A DNA stretch of 23,417 nucleotides, from positions 1-23,417 of IMG/VR virus record IMGVR_UViG_3300035670_001267. One strand, 5' to 3'. The notes below the pieces were generated by a model, which ran no database searches, was not told the origin of the DNA, and was given only the letters and a program-made list of their open reading frames with translations. Made by a program: the position numbers and the translations under genes. Positions 6,685 to 14,786 of the stretch are shown piece after piece; position 1 is the stretch's first letter, and every line of letters starts with the position of its first letter. Source of the stretch: a virus.

Positions 6685-7908
6685 ATGGCAAAATCAATTA
6701 TTGAAGAAGCTCTTCTTGAAGCAGAAAAACTTCAAGAGTCTCTTAAAAAAAACACGAAAGAAATACTTGCTGTTACTATGAGGCAAGAAATTGATGACAT
6801 CGTTAAAGAATCTTTCCTATCTGAACAAGAAGAGGAAGAGGTTAAAGAAGTAGATGTTAAAGAATCTGAAGGTGAAGAGCTTGAAACAATGGAAGCTTCC
6901 GAAACGGAAGAAAATGCTGGTGAGGAATCTGAAGTAGAATCAGAAGAAGAGTCTGAAGAAGCTACTGAGGAAGAAGCTGGTGAGGAAATGGAAACCCCAG
7001 AAATGGATGTTGAAATTTCTGATCTTGAAGGTACAGAAGATTTAGGTGATGAAGGTGATGTTGAATCACAAGAAATTGACCTAACTATGGCACCTCACGA
7101 TGAAGTAATAAAAGTTTTCAAAAAGATGAGTGATGAAGACGAAATTGAAGTTGTGAAAGATGGCAAGAATGTTAACTTGAAAGACAAGTCAACTGGTGCT
7201 GAATATCAAATTCAACTTGAAGAAGGTACTGAATCTATCTACGAAATCGAAATGGATGAAGAAGAATCTGAAGATGATGAAATGTGCAACGAATGTGGTT
7301 CGGGTATGTACGATGAGTCAAAAGAAGAGGAAGAAGAAACTATTTACGAAATCGAAATGGATGAAGAAGAATCTGAAGAAGAGGAAGAAATTGATGAAAA
7401 TAAACAACACATCAAACGTAATCGTTACTCCACTTTTGGTAATAACATGAAGACTGGTGGTAAAATGGAAGAAACTTATAAAGCTAAAATGAACCAATTG
7501 GTTAGCGAAAATAAGGAACTTAAAACATTAGTAAAAGAGTTTGAAAACAAACAAGACGAATATAAAAACGCCTTGAAAATTTTCAGAGATAAGTTAAACG
7601 AAATCGCTCTTTTCAATACCAACTTGACTTATGCAACAAAATTGTTTACTGAGCACTCAACGACTAAACAAGAAAAAGCTAATATTTTAAAAAGATTTGA
7701 TTCGGTAATTAATCTTAAAGAATCAAAAAATCTTTACAAAGTGATTTCTGAAGAATTAGTTGTTAGAACTCCTATCAATGAATCAATTGATAATAAAGTT
7801 AATAAAACTGTTTCTAAGGGTTCTATGATTAAAGAATCTACTGTTTATGTAGATCCTCAAATCAAAAATATTCAAAGTTTAATGGAAAAATTAGACAATA
7901 GAATATAA
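6685..7908 (+). CDS. 22: Prohead scaffold core protein (T4 gp22-like)
   Basis: 407 residues placed between the protease and capsid genes, as T4 gene 22 is. The N-terminal 45 residues are an amphipathic helix. Residues about 46-245 are extremely acidic and of low complexity, broken by a small globular-looking part around 140-180. The C-terminal third is a coiled coil (KMNQLVSENKELKTLVKEFE) followed by a segment with LTYATKLFTEHSTTKQEKANIL, a pattern I associate with scaffolds of T4-like phages. Several (I/L)-x-E triplets could be cut by the protease. Two copies of the block YEIEMDEEESE lie 35 residues apart and flank a CNECGSGMYDE segment. It presumably assembles the internal core and is degraded on maturation. 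Assignment rests on position and composition more than on sequence identity. Confidence 0.85.
   Translation: MAKSIIEEALLEAEKLQESLKKNTKEILAVTMRQEIDDIVKESFLSEQEEEEVKEVDVKESEGEELETMEASETEENAGEESEVESEEESEEATEEEAGEEMETPEMDVEISDLEGTEDLGDEGDVESQEIDLTMAPHDEVIKVFKKMSDEDEIEVVKDGKNVNLKDKSTGAEYQIQLEEGTESIYEIEMDEEESEDDEMCNECGSGMYDESKEEEEETIYEIEMDEEESEEEEEIDENKQHIKRNRYSTFGNNMKTGGKMEETYKAKMNQLVSENKELKTLVKEFENKQDEYKNALKIFRDKLNEIALFNTNLTYATKLFTEHSTTKQEKANILKRFDSVINLKESKNLYKVISEELVVRTPINESIDNKVNKTVSKGSMIKESTVYVDPQIKNIQSLMEKLDNRI
7240..7379 (+). repeat. Direct repeat inside the scaffold gene
   Basis: Two identical 35-base copies at 7240-7274 and 7345-7379, spaced 105 bases (35 codons), both in frame and encoding YEIEMDEEESE plus part of the next codon. 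Identity at the third codon positions points to a recent duplication or to recombination between copies. Confidence 0.85.
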
Positions 7909-7946
7909 TAATAAAATAAAATAACAAAAAAACAAAAGATAAAAAA

Positions 7947-9761
7947 ATGGGACATCTTTTAAATTCTGGCGAGGTTGGAAATATTGGTCTTGAGCACCTA
8001 AAACAAATCCGTCAAAAAACAATCAACAAATGGGATCAATTAGGATTCCTTAAAGGCCTTAAAGGTCATGTTAAAGAAAATATCGCTCAATTATATGAGA
8101 ATCAAGCTTCTCACTTATTGAACGAATCTACGACTGCTGCTGATGCTTCAGGTTCTTTCGAAACTGTAGTATTCCCTATCGTAAGACGTGTTTTCTCTAA
8201 ATTATTAGCTAACGATATCGTATCTGTACAAGCAATGAACATGCCAATCGGTAAGTTATTCTTCTTCGTACCAGTTACGTCTGATAAAATTGAAAGTGGT
8301 AATTGGCAAAACACACCTAATTCAGGTGATGCTGCTGGTGCTACTGCTAAAAACCCTATCATCTCTGGACAACTTCCTGAGTGTGTAACTGGTTTCAATT
8401 GTTCAGTTGCAACTTTCTCTAGTTGTGCAAAATCTTTGTATGATAGATTCTATAACGATGGTCTTTATGATCATTCAAAAGGAACTGCAACAATCAACAT
8501 TGCAACTGGTACTCCAGTAGTATTTACTGCTTGTACTAACGGTAATGAATTTGTTGAAGGAACTAATGCAACTGCGTTCGATAACTCAGTTAGAAAACAA
8601 ATCATCGAAGTAACTGGATTCAATCCATTACGTGCTGGTAGAATGGGTAACTCTTCTCCTGGATCTGATTCTCCTAATGGAAATGAAATGGATTCTGAAG
8701 AATTCTTAGCTTCTTTATCAGTTGTAGCTTCTGCTGCTATCTACGATAACGATGGTAAATTAATCGTTAACGTTGGTGATGAAGTTCCATTCCGTTTGGT
8801 AACTCAAAAATATGGTAAAGGTATCGTACAATATAGTGATATTTGTGATGCTGAAGGTAAATTATACATTGAAGTTGATTTAACTCACCCTGCTTGTGTA
8901 TCTTGTGGTACTAACACAGTTGATGGATATACTGGTGCTGAGTCAGGATGGACTGCAAGTACTGGATCTTTCGTTATCGGTTGGAGACAATATAGTTCAT
9001 TAGAACTTTCTGCTGAAATGGGTGAAGTTTCTTTCCGTTTGGACGAAGTAGTTGTTTCAGTTACTGAAAGAAAATTAAGAGCTAGTTGGTCTCCAGAATT
9101 AGCACAAGACGTTTCTGCGTTCCACAACATCGATGCTGAAGCTGAATTAACAGCTTTATTATCTGAACAAGTTGCTGCTGAAATCGATCGTGAAATTTTA
9201 CGTGACTTACGTAAAGGTGCTGCTTGGCAATTACGTTGGGATTACAACGGATGGAAACGTGTTTCTACCGCTGCTACTCCATACACACAAAAAGAGTGGA
9301 ATCAAACTTTGATTACTAAAATTAACCAAGTTTCTGCTCAAATCCATAAATCAACACTTCGTGGTGGTGCTAACTTTATCGTAGTATCATCTGAGGTTTC
9401 TGCAATTTTTGATGATTTGGAATACTTCCACGTATCAAATGCTAACCCTGAGCAAGATCAATATAACATGGGTATCGAAAGAATCGGTAGTTTAGGTGGA
9501 CGTTACACTGTGTATCGTGATCCTTATGCACCAGCAAATTCAATCGTAATTGGACATAAAGGTAAATCTTTATTAGATACAGGTTATATCTACGCACCTT
9601 ATGTACCACTTCAATTAACACCAACAATGTATAATCCATTCAATTTCGCACCAGTAAAAGGTATTATGACCAGGTACGCGAAAAAGATGGTAAATAATCG
9701 CTTCTATGGAGCAATTCGTGTTGATGGTATCCAAACATTTGATGTAAGAGAATTACGTTAA
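7947..9761 (+). CDS. 23: Major capsid protein (T4 gp23-like)
   Basis: 604 residues with the gp23 signature near the N-terminus: SFETVVFPIVRRVFSKLLAND followed by VSVQAMNMPIGKLFFF. The preceding 60 residues form the removable N-terminal region. LNE at 58-60, just before STTAADASGS, fits the (I/L)-x-E cleavage rule of the gp21 protease, so the mature subunit probably starts at Ser-61. T4 gp23 is about 521 residues; the extra length here probably lies in the variable part between about 130 and 330. Codon use differs from most neighbours: Ala is nearly always GCT or GCA and Arg is often CGT, as expected of the most abundant virion protein. The leader is purely A-rich without a Shine-Dalgarno sequence. 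A strong terminator follows. Confidence 0.97.
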   Translation: MGHLLNSGEVGNIGLEHLKQIRQKTINKWDQLGFLKGLKGHVKENIAQLYENQASHLLNESTTAADASGSFETVVFPIVRRVFSKLLANDIVSVQAMNMPIGKLFFFVPVTSDKIESGNWQNTPNSGDAAGATAKNPIISGQLPECVTGFNCSVATFSSCAKSLYDRFYNDGLYDHSKGTATINIATGTPVVFTACTNGNEFVEGTNATAFDNSVRKQIIEVTGFNPLRAGRMGNSSPGSDSPNGNEMDSEEFLASLSVVASAAIYDNDGKLIVNVGDEVPFRLVTQKYGKGIVQYSDICDAEGKLYIEVDLTHPACVSCGTNTVDGYTGAESGWTASTGSFVIGWRQYSSLELSAEMGEVSFRLDEVVVSVTERKLRASWSPELAQDVSAFHNIDAEAELTALLSEQVAAEIDREILRDLRKGAAWQLRWDYNGWKRVSTAATPYTQKEWNQTLITKINQVSAQIHKSTLRGGANFIVVSSEVSAIFDDLEYFHVSNANPEQDQYNMGIERIGSLGGRYTVYRDPYAPANSIVIGHKGKSLLDTGYIYAPYVPLQLTPTMYNPFNFAPVKGIMTRYAKKMVNNRFYGAIRVDGIQTFDVRELR

Positions 9762-9783
9762 TATGTTATAAATCAATAACTTA

Positions 9784-9813
9784 AAAGAGGGACTTATGTC
9801 CCTCTTTTTTTTT
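9784..9813 (+). terminator. Strong intrinsic terminator after the capsid gene
   Basis: AAAGAGGGAC (9784-9793), loop TTAT, GTCCCTCTTT (9798-9807), with the T run continuing to 9813. A perfect 10-bp stem with a GC-rich centre and a clear U tract: the best terminator in the window. Confidence 0.93.
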
Positions 9814-9831
9814 GGATAAAATTTAATTTGA

Positions 9832-9844
9832 GTCATATATTTAT
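9832..9844 (+). promoter_or_regulatory. Putative late promoter, copy P4
   Basis: GTCAT then ATATTTAT, between the capsid terminator and the endonuclease gene, 77 bases before its ATG. Here the TC pair is shifted one base closer to the core than in the other copies. Confidence 0.5.
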
Positions 9845-9921
9845 TTTTAGGTACAAAATTTAAATGGTTTAAATTTGACATTTTCAATTTATTTTATTAA
9901 TTTTATTAAAAATTAAATATT

Positions 9922-11514
9922 ATGGGTAAAACTAATTTAACAAAAGAAGATATTATTAATATTATTAATCTATATCAAACAGAACTTGGTAGTACACATA
10001 AATTGGCTGAAAAATTTAAAGTTGGTCATAAAAAAATTACACAAATTTTAAAAGAAAATGATATCTTAATTAATAAAAAAGGTGGTAAGATTAAGATGAG
10101 GAATAGTTCAGAAATCGAGAAAAATAAAATTAAAAAATTAACCCCAATTAATGGTTTTAAGTTGGTGGCAAAATGTAAAACTACCGGTATTATGATAGAT
10201 GATCCAAATAATTTATCTGGTGTATTAACTAATCACATTATTAAAACATATGGGGATGTTAAAATACCGACTAATACCTATCAACGAAAAAAATATGAAA
10301 TAGAAAATGGTAAAAAATGGTACGAAGAATATTTTGATATTATAGAAATAATTGAAGAAATTAAAATAAAGAAAGAAACTGTAAATAAAAAAGAGGAAAG
10401 GAGAAAGTTTTTATCGGACCCCAAAAATTATGTCATCTGTAATTTATGTGGCGAAAAGATGAGAATAATTAGTAACACACATTTAATTAATAGACACAAT
10501 ATCACCCCTAAAGAATATAAACTACTATACCCCAATCAAAAAATCGCATCAGATAATTTGACACTGACATTTAGTAAAAACGCGATTATTGGTAATACCA
10601 ATATGAAACCTACGTGGACATCTAAATCTGAAATTGAAATAAAAAATTTCATAGAAAGTTTGGGGTTTGAAGTGGAAAAAAATAGAAATAGACAGATACT
10701 AAATGGTAAAGAAATTGATATAATGATACCAGAAATAAATTTGGCTATTGAATATAATGGTTTATATTATCACACAGAAAAAATGGGTAAGAACTCTAGA
10801 TACCATTTAAATAAAACTACCGAGTGTAATAAAATAGGTTATAAACTAATCCACATATTCGAAGATGAATGGTTGAACAATAAAGAACTCATTAAAAATA
10901 AACTTAGTCATCTATGTGGTAAGAATACCAATCAATTAATTGGGGCGAGAAAATGTAAAATAAGTATCATCTCTCAAAAAGAAAAAAATGAATTTTTAGA
11001 TACGTATCACATTCAAGGTAAAGATAAATCAAAAATATCATTCGGCGCGTATTATAATGATGAATTGGTGGCGGTAATGACATTCGATAATAAACGAAAT
11101 ATGTCAAATAAATGTGATGATAATTCCTATGAATTAACCAGATTCGCGACCAATATAAACTATAGAATACCAGGAGTTGGGGATAAGTTATTAAAATATT
11201 TCATAAAAGAATATTCACCATCCTCAATTATTAGTTTCGGCGATATAAGATGGGTATTGGACGCGAATAATAATTTTTATACTAAGTTGGGTTTTAAATT
11301 GGTTAATATATTAAGACCAGATTATAGATATTATAATTCAAAAATACATAAACATAAAAGATTACACAAGTTTGGTTTTGGTAAAAATAATCTTAAAAAA
11401 AGATATCCACATTTAGATTTTTCAAAAACGGAGAAACAATTAATGACTGAATTGGGATATGATAGAATTTGGGATTGTGGATTGTTCAAATTTGAACTAA
11501 AATTAAACAATTAA
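9922..11514 (+). CDS. Free-standing homing endonuclease, Vsr-like (EDxHD type), with C-terminal GNAT-like domain
   Basis: 530 residues in four parts. Residues 6-50 form a helix-turn-helix (LAEKFKVGHKKITQILKEN). Residues 170-207 carry a zinc-finger-like C173-x2-C176-x10-H187-x4-H192 followed by ITPKEYKLLYPNQ, as in Ros/MucR-type fingers. Residues 234-320 are a Vsr-like nuclease core (SEIEIKNFIESLGFEV, EIDIMIP with Asp-266, IEYNGLYYH with Glu-277 and His-284, and HIFEDEW), the pattern of EDxHD homing endonucleases. Residues 340-475 resemble an acetyltransferase fold (SFGAYYNDELVAVMTF, ELTRFATN, GVGDKLLKYFI, FYTKLGFK); I have the impression that this C-terminal part recurs in phage endonucleases. 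It stands behind the capsid terminator with its own promoter-like motif, as a mobile insertion would. The frame is intact. Confidence 0.85.
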   Translation: MGKTNLTKEDIINIINLYQTELGSTHKLAEKFKVGHKKITQILKENDILINKKGGKIKMRNSSEIEKNKIKKLTPINGFKLVAKCKTTGIMIDDPNNLSGVLTNHIIKTYGDVKIPTNTYQRKKYEIENGKKWYEEYFDIIEIIEEIKIKKETVNKKEERRKFLSDPKNYVICNLCGEKMRIISNTHLINRHNITPKEYKLLYPNQKIASDNLTLTFSKNAIIGNTNMKPTWTSKSEIEIKNFIESLGFEVEKNRNRQILNGKEIDIMIPEINLAIEYNGLYYHTEKMGKNSRYHLNKTTECNKIGYKLIHIFEDEWLNNKELIKNKLSHLCGKNTNQLIGARKCKISIISQKEKNEFLDTYHIQGKDKSKISFGAYYNDELVAVMTFDNKRNMSNKCDDNSYELTRFATNINYRIPGVGDKLLKYFIKEYSPSSIISFGDIRWVLDANNNFYTKLGFKLVNILRPDYRYYNSKIHKHKRLHKFGFGKNNLKKRYPHLDFSKTEKQLMTELGYDRIWDCGLFKFELKLNN

Positions 11515-11519
11515 TATTA

Positions 11520-11532
11520 TCATTATATTTAT
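11520..11532 (+). promoter_or_regulatory. Putative late promoter, copy P5
   Basis: TCATT then ATATTTAT, starting six bases after the endonuclease stop and ending five bases before the ATG at 11537. It overlaps the alternative ATG at 11531. Confidence 0.5.
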
Positions 11533-11536
11533 GGTT

Positions 11537-12265
11537 ATGAGAAGAATTGTCACAGAAACAATAGTTTTGGATGTCCTATCCAAATTAACTAACGCAGAGA
11601 AATCCACATTGAAGTATCTACATAGAAAATATGGTAAAGAGAGTAGTCTTAATATTAATGGAATGATTGATAGTTTGGAAGATTTGGGTTTTAATTTTAC
11701 CAATTCAATGAAATTATCGACATTTTATAAAAAGAATAGAGAATACTTGTTTAAAGATGTTGAGGAAGAATATGAATCAACTTATGAATCTGAGATTGTT
11801 TATCAGGCAATCCAAAATTTTGTTAATAAAGTTAGTCCAAGTGTTATAGAGGACTACGCTAAAGGTAGGTTAAAGGTTTCTGAATTAACTAAAAAATATG
11901 GTAGAGAATCGTTTTCTGTTTCAGTTTGGCAAGGGTTTACTAGTTTCTCATTTTATTTATCTTATTATACAGAAAATCAATTTAAAGCCAAGTGGAATAT
12001 TATAATCGATTACAAATACGATAAAATGTTAACCAATAAAGGTAAAATAGCATCAATTCCATTCGATATGTCGGTTTATAAAATTGATGGCGATTTTCCA
12101 ATTCCAGAATTATCGGGTTCCAAAGATACTGTGGAAATTCCTGTTAATTTTGATATTAACGAAATGACCAAGGAAGATATCTATTTCTTATTATTTGACA
12201 TAGAAAATTCATTATTCTCCGATTTTGAGGATAGAATAATGGAAATTATGGGGGTTAACAACTAA
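11537..12265 (+). CDS. Hypothetical protein, last plus-strand gene of the head block
   Basis: 242 residues from the chosen start (244 from an ATG at 11531 that lies inside the P5 motif). No signal peptide or membrane segment, and no family recognised. The N-terminal half is helical and holds two loosely similar stretches, YLHRKYGKESS and LTKKYGRESFS. The middle (FSFYLSYYTENQFKAKWNIII) is aromatic and probably beta-stranded, and the C-terminus is acidic. The stop region overlaps the convergent gene by 11 bases, with no visible terminator. If P5 is a real promoter, the message would have almost no leader. Confidence 0.7.
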   Translation: MRRIVTETIVLDVLSKLTNAEKSTLKYLHRKYGKESSLNINGMIDSLEDLGFNFTNSMKLSTFYKKNREYLFKDVEEEYESTYESEIVYQAIQNFVNKVSPSVIEDYAKGRLKVSELTKKYGRESFSVSVWQGFTSFSFYLSYYTENQFKAKWNIIIDYKYDKMLTNKGKIASIPFDMSVYKIDGDFPIPELSGSKDTVEIPVNFDINEMTKEDIYFLLFDIENSLFSDFEDRIMEIMGVNN

Positions 12266-13667
12266 CTTCTTGTTCGTTAACAATCAAAAATTTCATCACA
12301 TCTTTTAATATGGTTACTTGTCTATTGTTGATAAGTTTAATATCCAAATAATATGTGTTTGGTATCATCCAAGATGTATCTAACATGAAGAAATTATGGT
12401 TATACGCCTTATTAATATTATCCCAATCAATTATCGTAACTTCCGCTTCACCTTCCTTAATATATAATCTATAATATAACCCATCTATTACATCCGTTTT
12501 AGTTATGGAATAAGGTACCCTACTCGTTACAAGTATCTTTCTTAAATCACCCCTCTTAATACGTTCATCTCTCTTAATCCCACTAATCGCAATCCCATAA
12601 TTAATCGGTTGATATTCATTTGTTCCCAAGTTATACCAAGAATCGTCATTAACCAAGGCGAATTCTAATTCCACATTTGGTCTTGAAACCCCATTTATTG
12701 ATATGTTCTTCCATATATCCGTAAATGTTGTACAATCTGTATATCCCGATGATGGTACTGATAAATTTACACAATAAACTCCTTCCATTACGTGTGAAAC
12801 TCCAGATGATGGAATTGATAAATAAAGATTATCTTGATCATCGTATATGTCAACCGATGGGATATTGTCCAAATTGGTTGGAGTATTTCCCAAATTCACA
12901 TATAAACATAGATTATTATTTTTATCCATGTAGAATTTTGACCTATCATCATCAATAATCCCACTATATTTTGTCTCTAAGAATGGTTCAAAATAGGTTT
13001 GTGTATGTCTAGTAAAAAAACCCACATAATTATATTCTGAGGTTTGAATATCCTCAATTTCTGATGGGAACGCAATACCAAATCCATAATTTTCGGTTGT
13101 TCCGGTAATCAAATCATTAATGGTTGATGTCATATCCATACAAAGGTTTTCATTACCCAAATCAAAATGTTGTGTGGTTATTGTCATACCACTACTTGAA
13201 CCCGAATATATTCCAGAAGTTGTCCACAAATCTACGCCAGAACGATAGAACCAATTACTTGGACTATAACTTGACCCTTCACAATTAATATTACATTCCG
13301 CACAAGTATCACAATTATAAGTAAATCCTACACCTTCATCCCAAAATTCTGGTACTCTGAATAAGATTAAATCAAATGATGATGTTCTTTGTTTTAAATC
13401 TGAGGTTTTTTTACCCAATAAATCTGGGTTAAATGTTGATGTATTGGTCATTTTAAGGGTGTGGTTAACTTGACTCAAATCACCTAAATTACCCTTATTA
13501 TATTCTTGTTTTAACTTATCAACATCGAAATAGAAGATATGTCTGGTGTATTTTTGTTTATCTCCCTCACCACCATAATATAATTCTGTTATAGAATTTA
13601 ATCCAGTATTTAATCTACTATGACTAATTAGTGTATTATCTTTTTCTATGTAAGTTCTTATGACCAT
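12255..13667 (-). CDS. Virion structural protein with DNRLRE-like adhesive domain
   Basis: 470 residues, beta-rich, no signal peptide. Residues about 40-236 resemble a DNRLRE/CBM-type beta-sandwich: an early strand with the FYFDVDKLK region, then MTSTINDLITGTTENYGFGIAF, and a closing FEPFLETKYSG. Inside it sits a cysteine knuckle, C119-x2-C122-x2-C125-x3-C129, that may bind metal. Residues about 245-345 look like an Ig-type domain, and the rest is again beta-rich. Its own late-promoter copy M2 lies 14 bases upstream, and it follows the baseplate operon, so a tail, baseplate or fibre role is likely. Convergent overlap of 11 bases with the plus-strand gene at its 3' end. The DNRLRE resemblance is by eye. 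Confidence 0.75.
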   Translation of the reverse strand: MVIRTYIEKDNTLISHSRLNTGLNSITELYYGGEGDKQKYTRHIFYFDVDKLKQEYNKGNLGDLSQVNHTLKMTNTSTFNPDLLGKKTSDLKQRTSSFDLILFRVPEFWDEGVGFTYNCDTCAECNINCEGSSYSPSNWFYRSGVDLWTTSGIYSGSSSGMTITTQHFDLGNENLCMDMTSTINDLITGTTENYGFGIAFPSEIEDIQTSEYNYVGFFTRHTQTYFEPFLETKYSGIIDDDRSKFYMDKNNNLCLYVNLGNTPTNLDNIPSVDIYDDQDNLYLSIPSSGVSHVMEGVYCVNLSVPSSGYTDCTTFTDIWKNISINGVSRPNVELEFALVNDDSWYNLGTNEYQPINYGIAISGIKRDERIKRGDLRKILVTSRVPYSITKTDVIDGLYYRLYIKEGEAEVTIIDWDNINKAYNHNFFMLDTSWMIPNTYYLDIKLINNRQVTILKDVMKFLIVNEQEVSC

Positions 13668-13681
13668 GTTTTACTTTATCT

Positions 13682-13694
13682 ATAAATATTTAGA
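13682..13694 (-). promoter_or_regulatory. Putative late promoter, copy M2 (minus strand)
   Basis: On the minus strand TCTAA then ATATTTAT, ending 14 bases before the ATG at 13667. It fills most of the 31-base gap to the spike gene. Confidence 0.6.
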
Positions 13695-13698
13695 TAAA

Positions 13699-14604
13699 TT
13701 AATTTGTCCTTACATTATTATTCAAAATACTATTTAAATCGAAATTTAATAGTTTAGTTACACTTTCATCTGGATCTGGTGGCATCGCGTGGTATGGATG
13801 ACTATGTGTGGCAACAAAATTTTTCACTAATTTAAGGAAATTAACCAAAATATCACCAAATGGTATTGGATGTGTATTTAGATTAATATAAGATTGATCT
13901 TGATTTGAAATCATATTTTCCCTATCTGTTAAAACAAATTTACTTGAGGTATTACCCCTATGACTCAAAATATTAATATAATTACCAACAATGTTAATAT
14001 TACTACCTAATGTATTTGTTGTATTAGTCACAGAAGGATCCTCTTCTGTTAGATATCTAATTTGAATATATCCTGGATCTTTATCATTGTATTGTTTTGG
14101 TTGTGATGGTACGAATTTACCCGACCTAAATAATACTTCTTTGTCTTTAAATATTAAATCCGAATTATTTCTACCTTGAATCGCAACATAATCTTTTTTG
14201 GGATAAATTCCATCCGCGTTTGGTGTAACTTCTAACCCACTAGATAATTTAATATAACCATCTGGTCTATCTGAAAATGAATTGATATAATCTTCTCCAG
14301 TTAATTTTTGAGGTTGGGAAATCCATGGACCAATCCAATATCTTGTTGAACTATTGGACGATTGATTACCCAATTCTACGTTGGGTACTAATACTGTTAC
14401 CCTTTCACCAACTTTTGGAAAAACATTGATATATTTAGGTAATAATGGTAAGGCGATTGGTATTTCAGAATCTGGATTATTACCATCAATATTTAATCTT
14501 ACCTTAATTTGACCAGTACTATATGGATCATCAATAGAAATAACTTCTCCATCAAATAATATTTGGAGTTTATAATCTCTTATTGATTTTTCGTTTAAAT
14601 TCAT
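13699..14604 (-). CDS. Baseplate central spike / hub protein, gp5-like OB-fold
   Basis: 301 residues. Residues about 12-110 form an OB-fold like that of T4 gp5 and VgrG spikes: LFDGEVISIDDPYSTGQIKVRL, then IALPLLPKYINVFPKVGERV with its Pro-x-Val-Gly-Glu turn, then VLVPN and a YWIGPWIS strand. No lysozyme domain is present, unlike T4 gp5. The later part has short beta repeats (SNINIVGNYINILSH) suitable for a trimeric beta-helix. Near the C-terminus there is a His cluster, H267-S-H269-P-Y-H272. HxH motifs at spike tips of P2 gpV type bind iron, so this may be a metal-binding tip. It starts in an ATGA overlap with the small gene upstream and belongs to the late operon beginning at 16969. Confidence 0.82.
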   Translation of the reverse strand: MNLNEKSIRDYKLQILFDGEVISIDDPYSTGQIKVRLNIDGNNPDSEIPIALPLLPKYINVFPKVGERVTVLVPNVELGNQSSNSSTRYWIGPWISQPQKLTGEDYINSFSDRPDGYIKLSSGLEVTPNADGIYPKKDYVAIQGRNNSDLIFKDKEVLFRSGKFVPSQPKQYNDKDPGYIQIRYLTEEDPSVTNTTNTLGSNINIVGNYINILSHRGNTSSKFVLTDRENMISNQDQSYINLNTHPIPFGDILVNFLKLVKNFVATHSHPYHAMPPDPDESVTKLLNFDLNSILNNNVRTN

Positions 14605-14786
14605 TCTACACCTCTTTTAGTTAATTCTTCCTTCGCCTTTTTATAATTTTTTTCCAATTCTTCCAACTTATCACAAAGTTTAACAATTTGTTGTTTTGTG
14701 AATTCATATTCCATACCAAATTCTTTTATTTTTACCTTGATATTGGTATTGGATAGTTCACTGAAATTATTATTGAATGATTCCAT
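14601..14786 (-). CDS. Small coiled-coil protein
   Basis: 61 residues. The second half is one long charged helix (KLCDKLEELEKNYKKAKEEL), probably a coiled coil. Function unknown. It is credible as a gene because it starts inside the preceding gene (17-base overlap) and ends in an ATGA overlap with the spike gene, which implies coupled translation. It could be a small chaperone or an assembly partner of the spike, but that is only positional inference. Confidence 0.65.
   Translation of the reverse strand: MESFNNNFSELSNTNIKVKIKEFGMEYEFTKQQIVKLCDKLEELEKNYKKAKEELTKRGVE

Noticed and set aside
7196-7450. Second plus-strand frame inside the scaffold gene, Lys-rich product
   Set aside because: Frame-shifted shadow of the GAA/GAT-rich acidic region.
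14601-14640. Shine-Dalgarno-like AGAGGTG before the spike gene start
   Set aside because: It encodes the end of the upstream small protein and is not repeated before other genes. ATGA coupling is enough to explain initiation.
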